A stretch of 64,000 bases of DNA from DSFO01 sp041640715 (GCA_041640715.1 JBEPZU010000002.1:37125-101124), one strand, 5' to 3'. Positions 25,578 through 34,774 are shown, counted from the stretch's first letter. Made by a program: numbers and translations. Notes: generated from the letters alone by a model not told the origin.

Positions 25578-26451
25578 TACCTTCTATTGCGCTTAAAATC
25601 TTATCAGTCGAGGTTATTATTGCTTCTCCTTTAGTATTTTCGAGGAATTTGATGCAAGCTAATATTTTAGGTTTCATGCTTCCTTCTAGGAAATGTCCTT
25701 CCTTCAAGTATTTTTTGGCTTGGTTTACGCTCATCGAATAGATTTCTTCCTCGTTTTCTTTCATGAAGTTTAATTTAACTCTATCTATGTTGGTTGCTAT
25801 CAATAGCACATCGCTTTTCAATTCCGTAGCTAAAATTGCGCTAACTGAATCTTTATCTATTACTGCTTCGATTCCTTCGATCAAACCTTCTTCGTTAATT
25901 ACAACGGGAATACCTCCACCGCCGCAGGCTATGACTATCCCTTCCTCAGCTAACTTCTTTATGAGTTCCATTTCGATTATCTTTATAGGTTCAGGAGACG
26001 GAACAACTCTTCTATAACCTATTTTCTCGCCAAATGTCGCTTTTTTCATCACGTATCCTTTCTTTTCAATTAAAATCTTAGCCTCTTCTTCGCTGTATAA
26101 AGGTCCGATGGGTTTTTTCGGATTCAAGAAACTTTCGTCATCTCTTCTCACGAGCACTCTTGAAAGAACCACGAATACTTCCTTCTTATTTCTCAATGCT
26201 TTTTGAAGCAAATCTTGTATTCTATATCCTATCTGTGCTTGTGTCATCGCTACTAAGACATGTAGAGGTTCTCTATAACTTAACATTTCTTGTTGTAAGA
26301 GCAATCTACCTACTTGAGGTCCATTTCCATGAGTTATAGATATTTCATAACCTAATTCTGATAATCGCGCTATTTGTTCACATACCTTATCCAATCCTTC
26401 ATAATTCTCGCTAATAGCGTTTCCTCCAATCGCAATTGTTATTCTTCTCAT
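25549..26451 (-). CDS. arcC: carbamate kinase
   Basis: The 300-residue amino-acid-kinase-fold enzyme interconverts carbamoyl phosphate plus ADP with carbamate plus ATP. Motifs are the N-terminal IAIGGNAI, ITHGNGPQVGRLL, MTQAQIGYRIQ and the nucleotide loop VIACGGGGIPVV. DVLLIATNIDRVKLNF is the kinase core. In archaea this enzyme may serve ATP generation or carbamoyl phosphate synthesis. It is upstream of an overlapping MFS gene. Confidence 0.85.
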   Translation of the reverse strand: MRRITIAIGGNAISENYEGLDKVCEQIARLSELGYEISITHGNGPQVGRLLLQQEMLSYREPLHVLVAMTQAQIGYRIQDLLQKALRNKKEVFVVLSRVLVRRDDESFLNPKKPIGPLYSEEEAKILIEKKGYVMKKATFGEKIGYRRVVPSPEPIKIIEMELIKKLAEEGIVIACGGGGIPVVINEEGLIEGIEAVIDKDSVSAILATELKSDVLLIATNIDRVKLNFMKENEEEIYSMSVNQAKKYLKEGHFLEGSMKPKILACIKFLENTKGEAIITSTDKILSAIEGNAGTKIYSS

Positions 26452-26542
26452 TGAATAAAATTAATTATATTTTTGGTAGTAAAAAAACATTTTGAGATTT
26501 CAACTAGTTAATCTTTTTTTCAAAATCAACTATAAATAGATA

Positions 26543-27946
26543 ATGAGTCAAATCTCGATATTAAAAAGCCTCAATCCTGTTTTCAATCCTAGAACTGTAG
26601 CTGTTATAGGAGCTAGTGGTACTCCAGGTAAAATAGGCTATACTATTTTCAATAATCTAATAAAAGGCAAGTTCAGAGGAAGAGTTTATCCAATAAATCC
26701 GAGTAGAAAATCGATATTAGGAAGAACTGCATATCCTAGTGTTCTTGATGTTCCTGAAGAAATAGATTTAGCTATAGTAGCCGTTAAGGCTGAATTCGTA
26801 GAAAATGTCCTTCAAGATTGCATAAAAGCCAACGTTAAAGCTGCAATAATAATAAGCGCTAATTTCAGAGAAGTTGGTGGTGAGGGAGTAGAAAGAGAAG
26901 AGAGATTAAAGAAGCTTATAAAGAATTCAAAGATAAGAGTTCTAGGTCCTAATTGCTTAGGGATCTTCAACAATTATAATGGTTTAGATACGCTTTTCTT
27001 TCCGGAAACTAGAATAGAAAAACCGAAACCAGGCTTTGTGTCGATAATTTCTCAAAGTGGTGCTGTGATGGCCATTTTATTGGATTGGTTTGCAAGAGAG
27101 AATGTAGGAATAGCTAAGGGGGTTAATTTTGGCAATAGAATAGACATAGACGAAGCAGAACTGTTATATTATTTAACTTACGATGAAGAGACTAAGGTTA
27201 TATTAGTCTATGTAGAAGGTTTGGAAGAAAATAAAGGCAAGAAATTCATGGAGGCATGTAAATTCGCAGCATTTCATAAGCCCGTGATAGTGCTTAAAGG
27301 AGGAAAAACTGAAGCTTCGAGTAAAGCTGTTATGTCACATACAGGAGCTATGAGTGGTTCTTATACAATCTATAGAGCAGCTTTTAAACAAGCAGGGGCG
27401 CTAGAAGCTAATGATGTTCAAGAAATGCTAGATATGGCTAAAGCTTTGTTAATGCAACCTCTTCCTGAGGGTAAAAACGTGGCAGTGATCACAAATACAG
27501 GAGGCGTAGGCATTTTAACTGTAGACGCTTTGGTAGAAAAAGGTCTTAACGTACCTGAGCTCGATGAAGAAACAAAGAATTTCCTTAGAGAAAACTTACC
27601 GCCGGCATCTTCTGTTAAAAATCCAGTAGACATGACAGGTGATGCTACAGCTGATAACTATAGAATTGCTATAGAGAAAATAGTCAAACTAGATTACATT
27701 AATTCTTTGATCGTCTCTCTTGGGTTCCACGTTCCTTCGTTGGGGTTTGAGGTGCTTGACTATGTTTATTATGCTAAGGAAATAGGTAAGCCGATAATAA
27801 CAATAGTCATGGGAGGAGCTCTTTCTGATAAAATTTCTAGGATCATTGAAAACAATGGAATACCTTCTTATCCTACTCCTGAAAGGGCCGCTACTGCCTT
27901 ATATGCCTTGTATAGGTATTCAGAGATCAAGAACTCCTTAGTATGA
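26543..27946 (+). CDS. acdA: ADP-forming acetyl/acyl-CoA synthetase, alpha subunit
   Basis: The 467-residue subunit has a CoA-binding Rossmann domain (VIGASGTPGKIGYTI, residues 17-31), two succinyl-CoA-synthetase-like domains (ISQSGAV) and the catalytic phosphohistidine in SHTGAMSG. With the beta subunit it converts acyl-CoA, ADP and phosphate to acid, ATP and CoA, the archaeal substrate-level phosphorylation step after 2-oxoacid oxidation. Its stop overlaps the start of the beta gene by 4 bases. The substrate range (acetyl, branched-chain or aryl) cannot be told from sequence. Confidence 0.88.
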   Translation: MSQISILKSLNPVFNPRTVAVIGASGTPGKIGYTIFNNLIKGKFRGRVYPINPSRKSILGRTAYPSVLDVPEEIDLAIVAVKAEFVENVLQDCIKANVKAAIIISANFREVGGEGVEREERLKKLIKNSKIRVLGPNCLGIFNNYNGLDTLFFPETRIEKPKPGFVSIISQSGAVMAILLDWFARENVGIAKGVNFGNRIDIDEAELLYYLTYDEETKVILVYVEGLEENKGKKFMEACKFAAFHKPVIVLKGGKTEASSKAVMSHTGAMSGSYTIYRAAFKQAGALEANDVQEMLDMAKALLMQPLPEGKNVAVITNTGGVGILTVDALVEKGLNVPELDEETKNFLRENLPPASSVKNPVDMTGDATADNYRIAIEKIVKLDYINSLIVSLGFHVPSLGFEVLDYVYYAKEIGKPIITIVMGGALSDKISRIIENNGIPSYPTPERAATALYALYRYSEIKNSLV

Positions 27947-28638
27947 GGAAACAATTATTTCTATCTTTAATGGAGATGGCAAAGAAAGATTTTAGAGATT
28001 TCCTATTTGAGCACGAATCCAAAGAATTACTTAAAAGTTATGGTTTAAACGTAACGAATTTCTTGTTTCTCAAAAGTAGAGAAGAAATTGAAGAAAGGAT
28101 TAGAGAAATAATCTTCCCTTGTGTTCTTAAAATAGTTTCAAGAGATGCATTGCATAAAAGCAATGTAGGAGGTGTCATCATAGGCATAAAAAATAAAGAA
28201 GAACTTCTCGATGGTTTCTCTCGAATAGAAAAAATAGCTAAAAATAATTCAATAAAACTCGAAGGTGTTTTAATAGAAGAGCAAGCTAAGGAAGGAATTG
28301 AAGCGATAATAGGATTGATCAAGGATCGAGTTTTCGGTCATGTTTTAATGCTTGGTTTAGGAGGTGTATATACAGAGGTGCTTAAAGAAGTTAGTTTCAG
28401 AATAATACCAGCTACTAGAAGAGAATTATTAAGCATGATTTATGAAACTAAGCTCTGGAGCTTATTAAATGCAAGGTATAAGAAAGTAGATGTAAACGTA
28501 ATTGTGGAAGCTCTGGAAAAGGTTTCTTTGTTAGCAGAAGAAAATCCTGAAATCCTAGAGCTCGATATAAATCCTGTATTTGTTTATGAAGACTTCTTAA
28601 AAGTTATAGATGCGAGAATTCGATTTGCTTCGGTATGA
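27943..28638 (+). CDS. acdB: ADP-forming acyl-CoA synthetase, beta subunit
   Basis: The 231-residue ATP-grasp subunit partners with the alpha subunit encoded just upstream. HESKELLKSYGLNV is typical of the N-terminal helix. The His region DALHKSNVGGV, GLGGVYTEVLKE and the metal-site ELDINPVFV are visible. The length fits the separate beta subunits of Pyrococcus-type enzymes rather than the fused form. The last 35 bases overlap the convergent rhomboid gene. Confidence 0.88.
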   Translation: MRKQLFLSLMEMAKKDFRDFLFEHESKELLKSYGLNVTNFLFLKSREEIEERIREIIFPCVLKIVSRDALHKSNVGGVIIGIKNKEELLDGFSRIEKIAKNNSIKLEGVLIEEQAKEGIEAIIGLIKDRVFGHVLMLGLGGVYTEVLKEVSFRIIPATRRELLSMIYETKLWSLLNARYKKVDVNVIVEALEKVSLLAEENPEILELDINPVFVYEDFLKVIDARIRFASV

Positions 28639-29314
28639 ACTTTAGTAAAATATAACTTGCTATAAATCCAGCTAATAAACCGAATAGGTGTGCGAAAAGG
28701 TTAACCCCTGGTAATAATGAATTTATCAAGAATAGGAGTATCACGAAGATTATGGACGAGAATAGATTTCCGTTTCTCATTCCTAGATTCGCTATAGCAC
28801 CTAATAATCCGAATATTGCTCCTGAGGCTCCTGCTGAAGGTGTAAAATCTGCAAGCTGTATAGAACCTATGAAGGGCAGATATTTAAGTAAGAAGAGCGA
28901 AGCTATATTTCCTGCTAAACCTGAGAGAATGAAGATTAATAAGAATTTCTTTCTTCCAAAATTAATCTCGACTGCGTTTCCTAGGAAATATAGCGCTAGC
29001 ATGTTGAAAGTTAAATGAACTATTCCAAAATGAATGAACATAGAAGTTAAAGGTTGCCATACATAGAAGTGTTTAAACACAAAAAAGTTTATCTGGCTTA
29101 AATAGAACTGAAGCCAAGAAACGGGAATTCTATTTGGTTCATATTCAGCAGTCCTTCCCAAAAAAACTTCCTGTGGGTTTGCTCTATAGATCAATTCGTA
29201 CCCATCAAACTTCAGCACTATATAGAACATGTTAGCCGTTACTACGGTAATTAAGAATATTATCACATTGAAAATTATAATGAAAGTCGTAAACGAGTAT
29301 TTTGATATATTCAT
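28604..29314 (-). CDS. rhomboid-family intramembrane serine protease
   Basis: The 236-residue membrane protein has about six or seven segments. The catalytic Ser is in GASGAIFGLLGA and the His in FAHLFGLLAGF, forming the rhomboid dyad. The upstream HFGIVHLTFNMLALYFLG matches the family's His/Asn-bearing second segment. A longer periplasmic-side loop follows the first helix. It cleaves membrane-protein segments, with substrates unknown. A 34-codon ORF ends 3 bases before its start and may be co-transcribed. Confidence 0.85.
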   Translation of the reverse strand: MNISKYSFTTFIIIFNVIIFLITVVTANMFYIVLKFDGYELIYRANPQEVFLGRTAEYEPNRIPVSWLQFYLSQINFFVFKHFYVWQPLTSMFIHFGIVHLTFNMLALYFLGNAVEINFGRKKFLLIFILSGLAGNIASLFLLKYLPFIGSIQLADFTPSAGASGAIFGLLGAIANLGMRNGNLFSSIIFVILLFLINSLLPGVNLFAHLFGLLAGFIASYILLKFIPKQIEFSHL

Positions 29315-29317
29315 AAC

Positions 29318-29422
29318 TTATCTTTCTTTAGCATCAATAAATAATTTAAGAGGTTGTTTTAGAAACCATGTTGAAGAGATAAGCAAAATATCTCGTTTCA
29401 TCGTTTTAAGAAAGTTCTTCAT
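29318..29422 (-). CDS. possible 34-residue protein upstream of the rhomboid gene
   Basis: ATG at 29422 opens a frame ending in TAA 3 bases before the rhomboid start. The product (MKNFLKTMKRDILLIS at its start, FIDAKER at its end) is basic with a mildly hydrophobic middle. A TATAATTTAAG element lies about 15-24 bases upstream, while no TATA box sits directly before the rhomboid ATG. It is therefore either a small first gene of the operon or a leader. It is too short for a family call. Confidence 0.4.
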   Translation of the reverse strand: MKNFLKTMKRDILLISSTWFLKQPLKLFIDAKER

Positions 29423-29436
29423 GGTTAACAAAGTTC

Positions 29437-29446
29437 TTAAATTATA
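29437..29446. promoter_or_regulatory. TATA-like element between rhomboid unit and cofD
   Basis: TTAAATTATA lies about midway between the minus-strand start at 29422 and the cofD ATG at 29463 and can serve as a TATA box either way. The spacing (centre to start about 20 bases) is slightly short for a leaderless start. A GAGATA/TATCTC inverted repeat lies nearby at 29376-29394. Confidence 0.35.
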
Positions 29447-29462
29447 CAAGTAAATAATCTCG

Positions 29463-30389
29463 ATGATAACTATACTCTCAGGGGGTACAGGGGGAAGAAG
29501 ACTTTTTGAAGGCTTCCTTAAGGTATATCCGCATAATGAAATAAATATCATAGTCAACACCGCAGATGACATAGAGTTATACGGTCTCCATATAAGTCCA
29601 GATTTGGATTCTATTCTTTACGCAGCAATAGGAATAATTGATGACGAAAGAGGTTGGGGGATTAAAGGAGATACTTTCAATTTCCATTCTATGATATCAA
29701 AAATAATACCTGCGTATAGTTGGTTCAAGCTTGGAGATAAAGATTTAGCGCTTCATGTAGTTAGAACAAATCTGTTACGTGGAGGCATGACCCTAACCCA
29801 AGTCACCAATTTCTTAGCTAATAAATTCAATGTTTATTGCAATATAATACCAATGAGCGATGATAGAGTAACTACTTACATATTTGATGGCGTGAATCAG
29901 AGACATTTCCAGGAATTTTGGGTATTATACAGAGGAGAGATGCCTATAAAATCCGTGATTTTCGATAACATAGAGAATGCAAGACCTAATGAAAAAGCAA
30001 TAGAAGCTATAATATCTTCAAAGCTTGTAATTATAGGTCCTAGCAATCCCATCACGAGCATAAATCCGATCCTTAGCATTAAAGGAATGCGTAATATAAT
30101 AGCTGATTGTGATGCTAAGAAGGTAGCTGTAAGTCCTATAAAGGGAGATTCACCTTTCAGCGGGCCTGCTGGAAAATTGATGGCCAGTTTAGGTATAGAA
30201 GTGAATTCCTATGGCGTAGCAAGCCTTTATAGTGATGTCATAGATGCGATCATAATAGATTCTAGCGATAGGAATGAAGATAGAATAAAAGAGCTCGGTA
30301 TAGAAGTCCTTAAGACAGATATCTCATTGGCTAGGTCGGAAGATAGAATAAGATTGGCTAAATTCATACTCGAGAAATTTTCTCTTTGA
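29463..30389 (+). CDS. cofD: 2-phospho-L-lactate transferase, F420 biosynthesis
   Basis: CofD joins the lactyl-phosphate (or phosphoenolpyruvate-derived) moiety to FO, making F420-0. The 308-residue protein starts with the family signature ILSGGTGGRRLFEGF, then VNTADDIELYGLHISPDLDS and GWGIKGDTF. AVSPIKGDSPFSGPAGKLM follows near residue 220. It is the first gene of cofD-cofC-cofE, with cofC beginning directly at the base after its stop. Confidence 0.9.
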   Translation: MITILSGGTGGRRLFEGFLKVYPHNEINIIVNTADDIELYGLHISPDLDSILYAAIGIIDDERGWGIKGDTFNFHSMISKIIPAYSWFKLGDKDLALHVVRTNLLRGGMTLTQVTNFLANKFNVYCNIIPMSDDRVTTYIFDGVNQRHFQEFWVLYRGEMPIKSVIFDNIENARPNEKAIEAIISSKLVIIGPSNPITSINPILSIKGMRNIIADCDAKKVAVSPIKGDSPFSGPAGKLMASLGIEVNSYGVASLYSDVIDAIIIDSSDRNEDRIKELGIEVLKTDISLARSEDRIRLAKFILEKFSL

Positions 30390-31031
30390 ATGAGCGATGC
30401 GATATTAATACCTTTCAAAAAGCTTAGCTTGGCTAAGAGTAGACTTTCAAATTTCTTAAACCAAAAACAAAGAATAGAGTTTACTGAATTAATGCTTAAA
30501 GACGTTCTAAATTCCTGCCTTAAATCTAGCTTCTCAAAGATCTTTCTAATAACCCAAGAAGAATTCAATAAACCTTGGTTGGTTTCGAACAAAATAGAAA
30601 TTATCCAGGATGAAGGTGAGTTGAACGAAGCTTTGGAAAGGACAATTAAGAAGTTAAATTTCGATCTTTTCTTAATTCTACCTGCAGATATCCCTTTGAT
30701 AGAAACTGAAGACCTAGAAGCTATCCTTTCTTTATCTAAGGAATTCGATGTAGTTATATCCCCAAGCATCGATGGTGGTACAAACGCCCTTCTTTTGAAG
30801 AAGGGCAAAGAAATAAAGTTTGAATATAATTTGAAGAATAGCTCCTTACTTCATTTAAAAAACGCCCTTTCTCTCAATCTTAAGGTCTGTATTTTAACTA
30901 ACGAGAGGATTGCTTTAGATATAGATGACATTGTTAGATTAAAGTATTTGATCAATAAAGATTTGAGGAAAGAAAGCATTTTCTACGCAAAATCCATATT
31001 TATAACAAATGAAGAAGATAGAGATCTATAG
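30390..31031 (+). CDS. cofC: 2-phospho-L-lactate (or phosphoenolpyruvate) guanylyltransferase
   Basis: The 213-residue nucleotidyltransferase activates 2-phospholactate or phosphoenolpyruvate with GTP for CofD. The N-terminal ILIPFKKLSLAKSRLSNFL is characteristic of CofC, with ILPADIPLIE as the metal-binding stretch and SIDGGTNALLLK in the substrate loop. It lies between cofD and cofE and overlaps cofE by 23 bases, which supports translational coupling. Which three-carbon acid it prefers cannot be read. Confidence 0.85.
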   Translation: MSDAILIPFKKLSLAKSRLSNFLNQKQRIEFTELMLKDVLNSCLKSSFSKIFLITQEEFNKPWLVSNKIEIIQDEGELNEALERTIKKLNFDLFLILPADIPLIETEDLEAILSLSKEFDVVISPSIDGGTNALLLKKGKEIKFEYNLKNSSLLHLKNALSLNLKVCILTNERIALDIDDIVRLKYLINKDLRKESIFYAKSIFITNEEDRDL

Positions 31032-31773
31032 CATAGAAGGACTACCTGAAATTAAAGAAGGAGATGACTTAGCTGTTCTGATCATAGAAGCATTGAAGAA
31101 AAATAACCTAGAGCTACAGGATAATGATATATTAGTGATTTCTCAGAAGATCGTTTCCAAAAGCGAAGGAAGGGTTGTGAACTTAAATGAAGTTAAACCT
31201 TCAGAATTGGCTTTAGAGCTATCTAAAATAACTGAAAAGGATCCTAGTTTGGTAGAACTTGCATTAAGGGAATCTAAAAGGGTGATCAAAGCGTTTAAAG
31301 GTCATTTGATAGTTGAAACCAAACAAGGAATAGTATGCGCTAATGCGGGCATAGATAAATCCAACGCTGGAAATAAGGAAGGAATAAATAGAGTGATACT
31401 ACTTCCTGAGGACCCTGATCTATCAGCTAAGAAGATAAGACAAAGAATAGAGTCGTTGGTAAATAAAAGAATAGGAGTCATAATATCTGATACTTATGGA
31501 AGAATGCTCAGAGAAGGCCAGATAAACTACGCTATAGGTGCTAGTGGTGTTAGAATCTTTAGGGATTACAGAGGGAAGACCGATAGAGATGGTTACTTAT
31601 TACAAGTAAAGAACATAGCTGAAGCTGAAGAAATAGCATGCGCAGCAGAGTTAGTAATAGGGCAAGCTGATGAAGGTACACCTGTTGCTCTTGTGAGAGG
31701 GTTAAAATGCGAAGAGACAGACTTGGATGCAAAAGCTCTTAACATGCCAGAAGAAAAATGGCTTTTCAAGTAA
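31009..31773 (+). CDS. cofE: coenzyme F420-0:L-glutamate ligase
   Basis: CofE adds glutamate residues to F420-0 using GTP. The 254-residue length is that of the stand-alone archaeal enzyme without the bacterial FbiB nitroreductase domain. Family stretches are DILVISQKIVSKSEGRVV, CANAGIDKSNAG, LLPEDPDLSAKKIR and VIISDTYGRMLREGQ. The 3' end overlaps the convergent DUF309 gene by 8 bases. FO synthase genes (cofG/cofH) are not in this window. Confidence 0.9.
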   Translation: MKKIEIYSIEGLPEIKEGDDLAVLIIEALKKNNLELQDNDILVISQKIVSKSEGRVVNLNEVKPSELALELSKITEKDPSLVELALRESKRVIKAFKGHLIVETKQGIVCANAGIDKSNAGNKEGINRVILLPEDPDLSAKKIRQRIESLVNKRIGVIISDTYGRMLREGQINYAIGASGVRIFRDYRGKTDRDGYLLQVKNIAEAEEIACAAELVIGQADEGTPVALVRGLKCEETDLDAKALNMPEEKWLFK

Positions 31774-32305
31774 TCTTGAATGGTTCTATTATCCCGCTTT
31801 TTAGCATTTCTTCAATTTTTCTTTTAATCAGAGCCAAGTCGAAACCTTTGTAATTCAAATTATAAGGTTCTAGCTCTAGATAAGCTCTTTTCATTATAGA
31901 AATGGCTACTTCTTTTCTCGATTTTTGATTATGGACCATTGAAGCAGCAAGCAATATTATTCCATGAAGCATTCTTTTTTCATCACCTGTAGCTTTCCTC
32001 CATAAGTATTCCAACACTTCGTGTACTTCCCAGAATCTTTCTTCGTTAAATAGCCTCTTAGCTAGTTCCATTCTATCTTCCTTAACTTCTTCTTCTAATA
32101 CCCTAGAATCTATTAACTTGAAGAAATTTTGTAGAGCTTTCTTAACAGCATCGAGTTCTGAGCAAAATAAATCTAGTTCGATGTGATTGCTCGCTTTTCT
32201 TACATCGACGAGTTTGACATCTTTTAAATTATTCTTAATTACGCTGGCGATTTCCTTTATATTACGATCATCTTCCTTCTTAACTATGAATATTACCCTT
32301 TTCAC
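31766..32305 (-). CDS. DUF309-domain protein
   Basis: The 179-residue protein has an N-terminal part of about 75 residues and a C-terminal DUF309 helical domain. The domain carries the family motif LFNEERFWEVHEVLEYLWR followed by GIILLAASMVHNQKS. The conserved Glu/His residues of this motif suggest a small-ligand or metal site, but no function is established. It overlaps the end of the ureohydrolase gene by 26 bases on the same strand and is probably co-transcribed. Confidence 0.75.
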   Translation of the reverse strand: MKRVIFIVKKEDDRNIKEIASVIKNNLKDVKLVDVRKASNHIELDLFCSELDAVKKALQNFFKLIDSRVLEEEVKEDRMELAKRLFNEERFWEVHEVLEYLWRKATGDEKRMLHGIILLAASMVHNQKSRKEVAISIMKRAYLELEPYNLNYKGFDLALIKRKIEEMLKSGIIEPFKIT

Positions 32306-33230
32306 GAGAAAAGAAAGAAGTGCAGGCTACTAATATTAAATAAGCCGCAAGATTCACGGTAAACCTATTTTGCTCATATAAAGGAGCTACTTCTACTACA
32401 TCGATGGCTTTAAGATTCTTGAGTTTAGCTATTTTCCTAACAATATCGATCGCTTCAGAGCTTTGTATTCCATTTACCGAAGGAGAATTAACGCCTTGAG
32501 CTTGTTCTATGCAATCCATGTCTATGCTCAAATAAGAGAACTCAGTTTCATTTGCTTCTACTTCTATCTCCTTGAATATTTCATCAATTCCTTTCTTTCG
32601 AATATCTTCTACGAAATAAATTTTCAAACCATAACTTTTAGCCATCTCTGCATATTTCCTTGAGTTGTAGAAATCCCTTATTCCTATTTGGAAAATCTTC
32701 TTCACATTGCTAAGCTCTTCTACAGTCTTTCTTAAATAGGTACCGCTTGAGCTGAACTTCTCTCTTACCTTTCTTATATCATGATGTGCATCTAGAACGA
32801 TGAATGAAACGCTTCCCAGCTTTGAGAGGGAAGCTAAAGTAGAATAGGTTATGCTGTGATCCCCTCCTATAAAGATTGCTAGCTTCGATTTTCGATATAT
32901 TTCTAGCGAAGCTTCTTCTATGTTCTTGTAACTGAAACTTAAATCTGAGTTCGAAGTTATTATATCCCCGAAATCGCATATCTTCAAGTTCTCAAGAGAA
33001 AAGTCCTCTACGTAGGAATAAGTATTCAAGTTGTATAGTGCTTCTCTAATGTATTTAGGCGCATATTTTGCTCCTTGTCTTCCAAAAGTAGCTCCGTCAA
33101 AAGGAATGCCAGTTATTGCTATGTCGCAATCTTCCCTTGCTTTCTTTATTATGTCCTTCATCTTGATCTCGTTTTCATCTATCTTCGATATTTCATAGGA
33201 AGGTTCTTCGAAAAAGTTCATACTTTTCAA
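32280..33230 (-). CDS. ureohydrolase (arginase/agmatinase family)
   Basis: The 316-residue enzyme has the binuclear Mn-binding motifs FIGGDHSIT, LDAHHDIR and SIDMDCIE. The last normally reads DxDxxDP. Here Glu-Gln replaces Asp-Pro while both metal-ligand Asp residues are kept. Probable substrates are agmatine (polyamine synthesis), arginine or formimidoylglutamate. The sequence looks closest to archaeal agmatinase-type proteins. It is followed by an overlapping DUF309 gene and is divergent from thiI. Confidence 0.75.
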   Translation of the reverse strand: MKSMNFFEEPSYEISKIDENEIKMKDIIKKAREDCDIAITGIPFDGATFGRQGAKYAPKYIREALYNLNTYSYVEDFSLENLKICDFGDIITSNSDLSFSYKNIEEASLEIYRKSKLAIFIGGDHSITYSTLASLSKLGSVSFIVLDAHHDIRKVREKFSSSGTYLRKTVEELSNVKKIFQIGIRDFYNSRKYAEMAKSYGLKIYFVEDIRKKGIDEIFKEIEVEANETEFSYLSIDMDCIEQAQGVNSPSVNGIQSSEAIDIVRKIAKLKNLKAIDVVEVAPLYEQNRFTVNLAAYLILVACTSFFSREKGNIHS

Positions 33231-33334
33231 AATGAGGTTTGTGATAAATATCTTTATTTTAATGGAGTCCTAATTTGCTTAGCCTAGATTTGTGTATTTA
33301 TCGATTTAAGCAATTTTTAAAATATCAAAATATT

Positions 33335-34774
33335 GTGAGAGAAGTTTATTTAATAAGGCTTAGCGGTGATGTGACTTATAGGAAAGCTGGTTCTAGATTC
33401 TTCATGGAGAATCTATTAGTTAAAAACATAAAGGAGGCTTTAAAAATTTCAGGTTACAACGCTACAGTTCATCATGAACCTGCTAGGATTTTCGTCTCAG
33501 GAATTCAAGACCCTTCTATATTGAAAAGAATCTTCGGAATAAGCAGCTTTTCTAGATGCTTAGAGATCGAGTTCAAAACATTGGATGATCTAGCTAATCA
33601 AATAGCAGAATTATATAAAGAAAAAGTCAAAGGAAAAAGCTTCGCAGTTAAATGTAAGAGAAGCGGCATTCATGATTTCAATTCAATGGGAGCTGCTAAA
33701 GTAATAGGCGCTAAGTTAAGGCCTTATTCTAGCAAGGTCGATCTTGAGAATCCTGAAGTTACAATCAATGTGGAAATAAGAGATGATAAGGCTTATTTAT
33801 ATGAGGAAAAAATAGAAGGCTTTAAAGGATTACCTATTGGTTCAGGCGAACTCGTACTTAGTTTATTCTCAGGAGGATTTGATTCTCCCGTAGCTTCATG
33901 GTTCGTAGCCAAAAGAGGTTGCAAAGTCGATTTTGTGCATTTTTCTTTCGCGGGTCTAAGTGAGATTTTACCAGTTTTTTCTGTAGCTCAATACCTCTAT
34001 AAGAATTGGTTCTATGGCTATAAACCTCGGTTCATCGTTGTAAGATTAGCTGGTATAATTAGAGAAATCATTTCAAAAATTAGGGGCGATCTTCGGCAAG
34101 TAGCTTTAAGAAGAGCCATGTATTTAACAGCAGAAAAAGTAGCTAATATACTAAATCATGAAGCATTGATCACAGGAGAATCTATATTTCAAGCTACTAG
34201 TCAAACAATAAGGAATTTAAGAATAGCGGAAAAGGACATTTCCTTACCGATAATAAGACCGCTTATTGGTTTCGATAAGGAAGAAATAATAAACAAAAGC
34301 AAAGAAATAGGTACCTATGATCTTTCTTTGAAGGTTGAAGAGCTTTGTAGTATAGCAATGGGTTCTTTAACTGCTAGGGCAAATCCTGAAATCTTCTTTG
34401 AGGAGATGAAGAAAATAGATCTTTCAGTTATAGATAAGGCTATCTCAGGGATGATGGAGCTAGATTTGAGAGAGGATGTAGAATCTTTACAAAAGAATCT
34501 GAAGGAAGATGAATACGTTATAGACTACGCGCCTAAGGATGCTGTATTGGTCAATTTGATGCCTGAGAAGTTAAGAATATCCAACGCCATTCCAATAAAC
34601 GAATTTAATATAGAGAAATACAAAGATTCCATAATAATATTCATATGTGAAAAAGGGATAACGAGTAAAGGTCTAGCTAAAGAATATCGTGAGGAAGGTT
34701 ATAAGGCGTATAGTTTAGCAGACGGTTTCGAAGGATATAAAAGATTAATCAGATCCTATGCGAATTCAAGATAA
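33335..34774 (+). CDS. thiI: ThiI-family tRNA 4-thiouridine / thiamine sulfur transferase
   Basis: The protein has a ferredoxin-like N-terminus, a THUMP RNA-binding domain (about residues 60-165) and a PP-loop ATP pyrophosphatase motif LFSGGFDSPVASW. A C-terminal rhodanese-like segment bears a Cys in IFICEKGITSKGLA. It makes s4U in tRNA using ATP and a persulfide. The open frame extends to TTG at 33275. GTG at 33335 is preferred because REVYLIRLSGDVTYRKAGSR is the usual family start and a TTTTAAAATAT box precedes it. The rhodanese Cys is kept, so the sulfur relay should be intact. Confidence 0.85.
   Translation: MREVYLIRLSGDVTYRKAGSRFFMENLLVKNIKEALKISGYNATVHHEPARIFVSGIQDPSILKRIFGISSFSRCLEIEFKTLDDLANQIAELYKEKVKGKSFAVKCKRSGIHDFNSMGAAKVIGAKLRPYSSKVDLENPEVTINVEIRDDKAYLYEEKIEGFKGLPIGSGELVLSLFSGGFDSPVASWFVAKRGCKVDFVHFSFAGLSEILPVFSVAQYLYKNWFYGYKPRFIVVRLAGIIREIISKIRGDLRQVALRRAMYLTAEKVANILNHEALITGESIFQATSQTIRNLRIAEKDISLPIIRPLIGFDKEEIINKSKEIGTYDLSLKVEELCSIAMGSLTARANPEIFFEEMKKIDLSVIDKAISGMMELDLREDVESLQKNLKEDEYVIDYAPKDAVLVNLMPEKLRISNAIPINEFNIEKYKDSIIIFICEKGITSKGLAKEYREEGYKAYSLADGFEGYKRLIRSYANSR

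Noticed and set aside
33275..33334. TTG-initiated extension of ThiI
   Set aside because: Residues before REVYLIRLSG match nothing in the family, and the promoter-like element falls within this stretch.
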